Made by a program: the position numbers and the translations under genes | Part shown: piece after piece, positions 61,695 to 64,000 of the stretch | Layout of the letters: each line of letters opens with the position of its first letter | How positions within the stretch are numbered: the stretch's first letter is position 1 | Assembly (NCBI RefSeq): GCF_030817595.1 | Contig: NZ_JAUSZN010000001.1 | Location: 628,001-692,000, forward strand | Source of the DNA: Neobacillus niacini | GTDB taxonomy: Bacteria; Bacillota; Bacilli; Bacillales; Cytobacillaceae | Direction: 5' to 3' | Length of the DNA stretch: 64,000 nt | The notes under the pieces: generated by a model | What the model saw: only the letters and a program-made list of their open reading frames with translations | Database searches by the model: none | Told to the model about the DNA's origin: nothing

Positions 61695-62036
61695 ATCCAA
61701 CCATAGTAGCGAGTAGTAATTCTATAAATAACATTCTATAAAATACTGAGAATACTGGAGAAAAAGTGAGTTTTCACTTTGTTTATTGAGGGAGTTTAGT
61801 TTAACTAGGAGTTTGTGTTTTTATAGAGTAATGCGTTCGTTATTGAATATTTGTGAAAAAAACCTACCTAAATATGAATATTATAAAGTATTTCAAAAAA
61901 ATTCCAATTAATACATTAACATTTTGTTGAATTTATTATATAACATCTATAGAATTTTATAGGTGCTTTTTAATGTGATTTTCATATTTTTATATTTTAT
62001 CCTTGAAAAAAGACTAAAATAGAGAGGTCGTTGAAT
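61695..62036. other. 342-nt intergenic stretch with little structure
   Basis: Very AT-rich. It holds only a short AAAGTGA/TCACTTT hairpin near 61763-61780, too weak to name as a terminator, and probable promoter sequence for the YcgR-like gene. No ORF with a ribosome site was found. Confidence 0.6.
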
Positions 62037-62906
62037 ATGAAGAGCCAATTATTCTTGCAAATGAATACGATCTTTATAAGTATATTAATTGAGGCATTGC
62101 CTTTTATCTTGTTAGGGGTATTAATATCAGGGATTATCCAGATTTTTGTAACGGAAGAAATGATGGCTCGGATTATTCCGAAAAACAAAATACTTGCCGT
62201 TTTTTCTGCTGCTTTCATAGGTGCTATTTTTCCTGCTTGTGAGTGTGGAATTGTTCCAATTACGCGACGTTTAATGGCAAAAGGTGTTCCACTTTATGCA
62301 GCAATCCCTTTTATGCTTACTGGTCCAGTGATAAATCCTATCGTGTTGTTTTCCACTTATATTGCATTTGGGAACAATTGGGATATGGTCTTGTATCGTG
62401 GAGGGATCGCCCTACTGATTGCTCTCATTGTGGGTGGGTTACTTTCCATTCAATTTAAGGATTCTCAGTTAAAGAATGATGTAGCTGACCATGTTCATCG
62501 GAAATCATTTAAAGGAAAATTTATTGGCATGCTAAAGCACTCAATTGATGAGCTGTTTTCAGTTGGGAAATTCTTAATCCTTGGTGCGTTTGTTGCGGCA
62601 TTCATTCAAACCACGGTAAAAACAGCTACCTTGCTCGACATTGGACAAGGTCCGTTATCTTCTAACCTGGTTATGATGGGTCTCGCTTATGTTCTTTCGT
62701 TATGCTCAGAGGCGGATGCCTTTGTAGCAGCATCATTTAGAAGTACATTCTCAACAGGTTCCCTTGTTGCCTTTCTTGTTTTTGGACCGATGCTGGATAT
62801 TAAGAATACGTTAATGCTCTTAGGAACATTCAAAGCGAATTTTGTTGTGTATTTGATGGGCTATATAACCATCTTGGTCGCCATAATAACGTTATTTATT
62901 AAGTAG
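62037..62906 (+). CDS. ycgR: YcgR-type permease (DUF318/UPF0718)
   Basis: A 289-aa polytopic protein with about eight membrane segments. The motifs EALPFILLGVLISG, FPACECGIVPI (cysteines in the membrane) and SLCSEADAFVAASF are signatures of the DUF318 permease family. The start at ATG 62037 has AGAGAGG 9 nt upstream; TTG 62031 is too close. It lies 18 nt before a YcgQ-like gene, matching the conserved ycgR-ycgQ pair. The substrate is unproven; metal ions are suspected because of the His-rich loop in the partner. Confidence 0.88.
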   Translation: MKSQLFLQMNTIFISILIEALPFILLGVLISGIIQIFVTEEMMARIIPKNKILAVFSAAFIGAIFPACECGIVPITRRLMAKGVPLYAAIPFMLTGPVINPIVLFSTYIAFGNNWDMVLYRGGIALLIALIVGGLLSIQFKDSQLKNDVADHVHRKSFKGKFIGMLKHSIDELFSVGKFLILGAFVAAFIQTTVKTATLLDIGQGPLSSNLVMMGLAYVLSLCSEADAFVAASFRSTFSTGSLVAFLVFGPMLDIKNTLMLLGTFKANFVVYLMGYITILVAIITLFIK

Positions 62907-62924
62907 GGAGGTGGTGGTGCTGAT

Positions 62925-63761
62925 ATGTTAAGAACACTCATATTAATTGGATTAACGTATTTATTTATGCATTTGCACGCCTCAGGTGATATCTCCAAGT
63001 ATATCAATATGAAATATTCATATCTCTCTTATTCTGCCATTTATATTCTGGCCATTTTTACTTTTATTAGTATTTATTTTTATATAAAAGAAGATCAACA
63101 TGATCATGATCAATGTGGAGATGATTGTGGGCATTCACATGAAGAAAATACTTGGTGGAAAAGAGCAATAACCAATGGAGTATTTATTATTCCGATTTTG
63201 ACAGGTCTGTTTCTGCCTGTCGCAACGCTTGATTCGAATATTGTTGAGAAAAAAGGCTTTTATTTTCCTGTTTATGAAGACAGCGATTCAACAAGTAAGC
63301 AGCAATTTTTACAACCCGATACAAGTGTTTATTATGGACAAGATGACTACGATGATTTAATGGCTAAATCGTTAAAGAAATTATTGAAAAAAGATACGCT
63401 TGAACTTAATGAAAGCAACTATTTAACCGATTTAGAATCCATCTATAATTATCCTGGACAATTTATTGGCAAAGAAGTGAAAATAACAGGATTCTCCTAT
63501 AGCACAGATGAATTAGCTGCGAACCAAAAATTTCTATTTCGATTTGGAATTATTCACTGTGTTGCAGATTCGGGCGTGTTTGGAATGTTAGTGGAGCTTC
63601 CTGAGGATATTAACCCTAAAAATGATGAGTGGCTTACGGTAAGTGGAAAACTCGAAACCATCTACTATCAGCCCTTTAAGAAAACCATCCCGTATCTCAA
63701 AGTGACTTCATGGGAGACGATTAGTCCACCAGAGGATCCTTATGTGTATCGTCAATATTAA
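62925..63761 (+). CDS. ycgQ: YcgQ-type membrane protein (TIGR03943 family)
   Basis: A 278-aa protein with two N-terminal membrane segments, a cytoplasmic loop rich in His, Asp and Cys (DQHDHDQCGDDCGHSH, about 60-75), a further segment (about 90-105) and an extracytoplasmic OB-like domain (from about 175, VKITGFSYSTDEL to WLTVSGKLETIY). It matches the TIGR03943/YcgQ family. GGGAGGTGG precedes the start. It works with the upstream permease; metal binding by the loop is plausible. Confidence 0.88.
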   Translation: MLRTLILIGLTYLFMHLHASGDISKYINMKYSYLSYSAIYILAIFTFISIYFYIKEDQHDHDQCGDDCGHSHEENTWWKRAITNGVFIIPILTGLFLPVATLDSNIVEKKGFYFPVYEDSDSTSKQQFLQPDTSVYYGQDDYDDLMAKSLKKLLKKDTLELNESNYLTDLESIYNYPGQFIGKEVKITGFSYSTDELAANQKFLFRFGIIHCVADSGVFGMLVELPEDINPKNDEWLTVSGKLETIYYQPFKKTIPYLKVTSWETISPPEDPYVYRQY

Positions 63762-63762
63762 C

Positions 63763-63794
63763 AGCCTTAGTTCAAAGAACTAAGGCTATTTTTC
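63763..63794. terminator. Bidirectional terminator
   Basis: Perfect 10-bp stem AGCCTTAGTT/AACTAAGGCT with a 5-nt loop and ATTTTTC, between two convergent TIGR03943-family genes. Confidence 0.88.
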
Positions 63795-64000
63795 TAAAGA
63801 ATTTTCACACTTATCGGATAGAGATAAGGTTCCTTTGGTTCATTGATTTTTTTCCATGTGGTAATTTTTATGATAGGAAGCTCTGTGCCATTAAAGTTCG
63901 TGGTACCCAAAACACCTTTCACTTCAATCCAAGTATTTTCTTTAAGTGATGAGGCCTCCGGTAACTCTGATATGAATCCAATAATGCTGGCATCTGCAAC
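63794..64000 (-). CDS. Second TIGR03943/YcgQ-like protein, C-terminal part (5' end outside window)
   Basis: The minus frame is open from the window edge (64000) to stop 63794-63796, 68 codons. It encodes VADASIIGFISELPEASSLK and later WIEVKGVLGTTNFNGTELPI and WKKINEPKEPYLYP. These align with the end of the YcgQ-like protein at 62925-63761 (VADSGVFGMLVELPEDINPK, WLTVSGKLETIYYQPFKKTI, WETISPPEDPYVY). It is therefore a convergent paralogue. Confidence 0.85.
   Translation of the reverse strand, partial: VADASIIGFISELPEASSLKENTWIEVKGVLGTTNFNGTELPIIKITTWKKINEPKEPYLYPISVKIL

Overview
The window looks like a chromosome segment of a low-GC, spore-forming Bacillaceae species (Bacillus or a close relative such as Neobacillus). 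The evidence is AT-rich DNA with strong AGGAGG-type ribosome sites, frequent TTG and GTG starts, and many genes whose closest named relatives are from Bacillus: the YndM, YcgQ/YcgR, YkaA-Pit and YjcZ families, oligoendopeptidase F and a Bacillus-type holin-like toxin. No rRNA, tRNA, prophage or CRISPR array was found.

Layout. 1-3.4 kb: 3' part of a PTS/chitobiose-type operon (EIIC, EIIA, GH4 phospho-glycosidase, ChbG-type deacetylase) interrupted by two dispersed inverted-repeat elements, one with another repeat nested in it. 3.5-5.1 kb: a deletion chimera of an acyltransferase and a glycerate kinase. 5.2-20 kb: housekeeping and accessory genes (Tag, a VanW lipoprotein behind an ECF-type promoter, an SDR, a 5'-nucleotidase lipoprotein, YndM, PepF, RluF, a CDF transporter, a TetR/MFS efflux pair). 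20-26 kb: a cobalamin-type binding protein, a scar with two gene ends, DUF421, a DMT transporter, a degenerate M78-like protein, a patatin and an IS256-family insertion. 26-33 kb: a RacA-like/DUF3967 coiled-coil protein, a small membrane protein behind a CRP/FNR-type site, a very unusual UvrA-like protein, a 31-aa membrane protein, an orphan FtsZ and a cupin. Two promoters here share a 48-bp module containing a Spo0A-box-like sequence.

33-41 kb: a methyltransferase, a TIGR01777 epimerase, a candidate type I toxin-antitoxin locus missed by ORF calling, a LuxR regulator divergent from an esterase/Baeyer-Villiger monooxygenase pair, and a 52-bp tandem hairpin array. 41-48 kb: a nitronate monooxygenase, a frameshifted lipoprotein gene between a 26-bp inverted-repeat pair, an exported MTA/SAH-nucleosidase-like lipoprotein, a ZnuA remnant, an orphan MurG, an MscS channel and a YjcZ-type mini-protein. 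48-64 kb: Pit/YkaA phosphate uptake, RidA, a 49-aa protein behind cre-like and Rex-like sites, a MoxR/DUF58/DUF4129-like operon, 21-bp phased repeats before a GNAT gene, DUF429/PhzF/MFS genes, and YcgR/YcgQ with a second YcgQ-like gene running in from the right edge.

Three themes stand out. (1) Gene decay: at least six genes are truncated, fused, frameshifted or nonsense-mutated while their neighbours are intact. (2) Intergenic tandem arrays: two arrays with the same 52-bp period and a dyad in each unit, showing compensatory changes between copies, plus a 21-bp phased array and a degenerate array split by the IS. (3) Small genes under recognisable control signals (Spo0A-like, FNR-like, Rex-like, type I antisense) that standard ORF calling misses. 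All functional calls come from reading the sequence; no database search was run.
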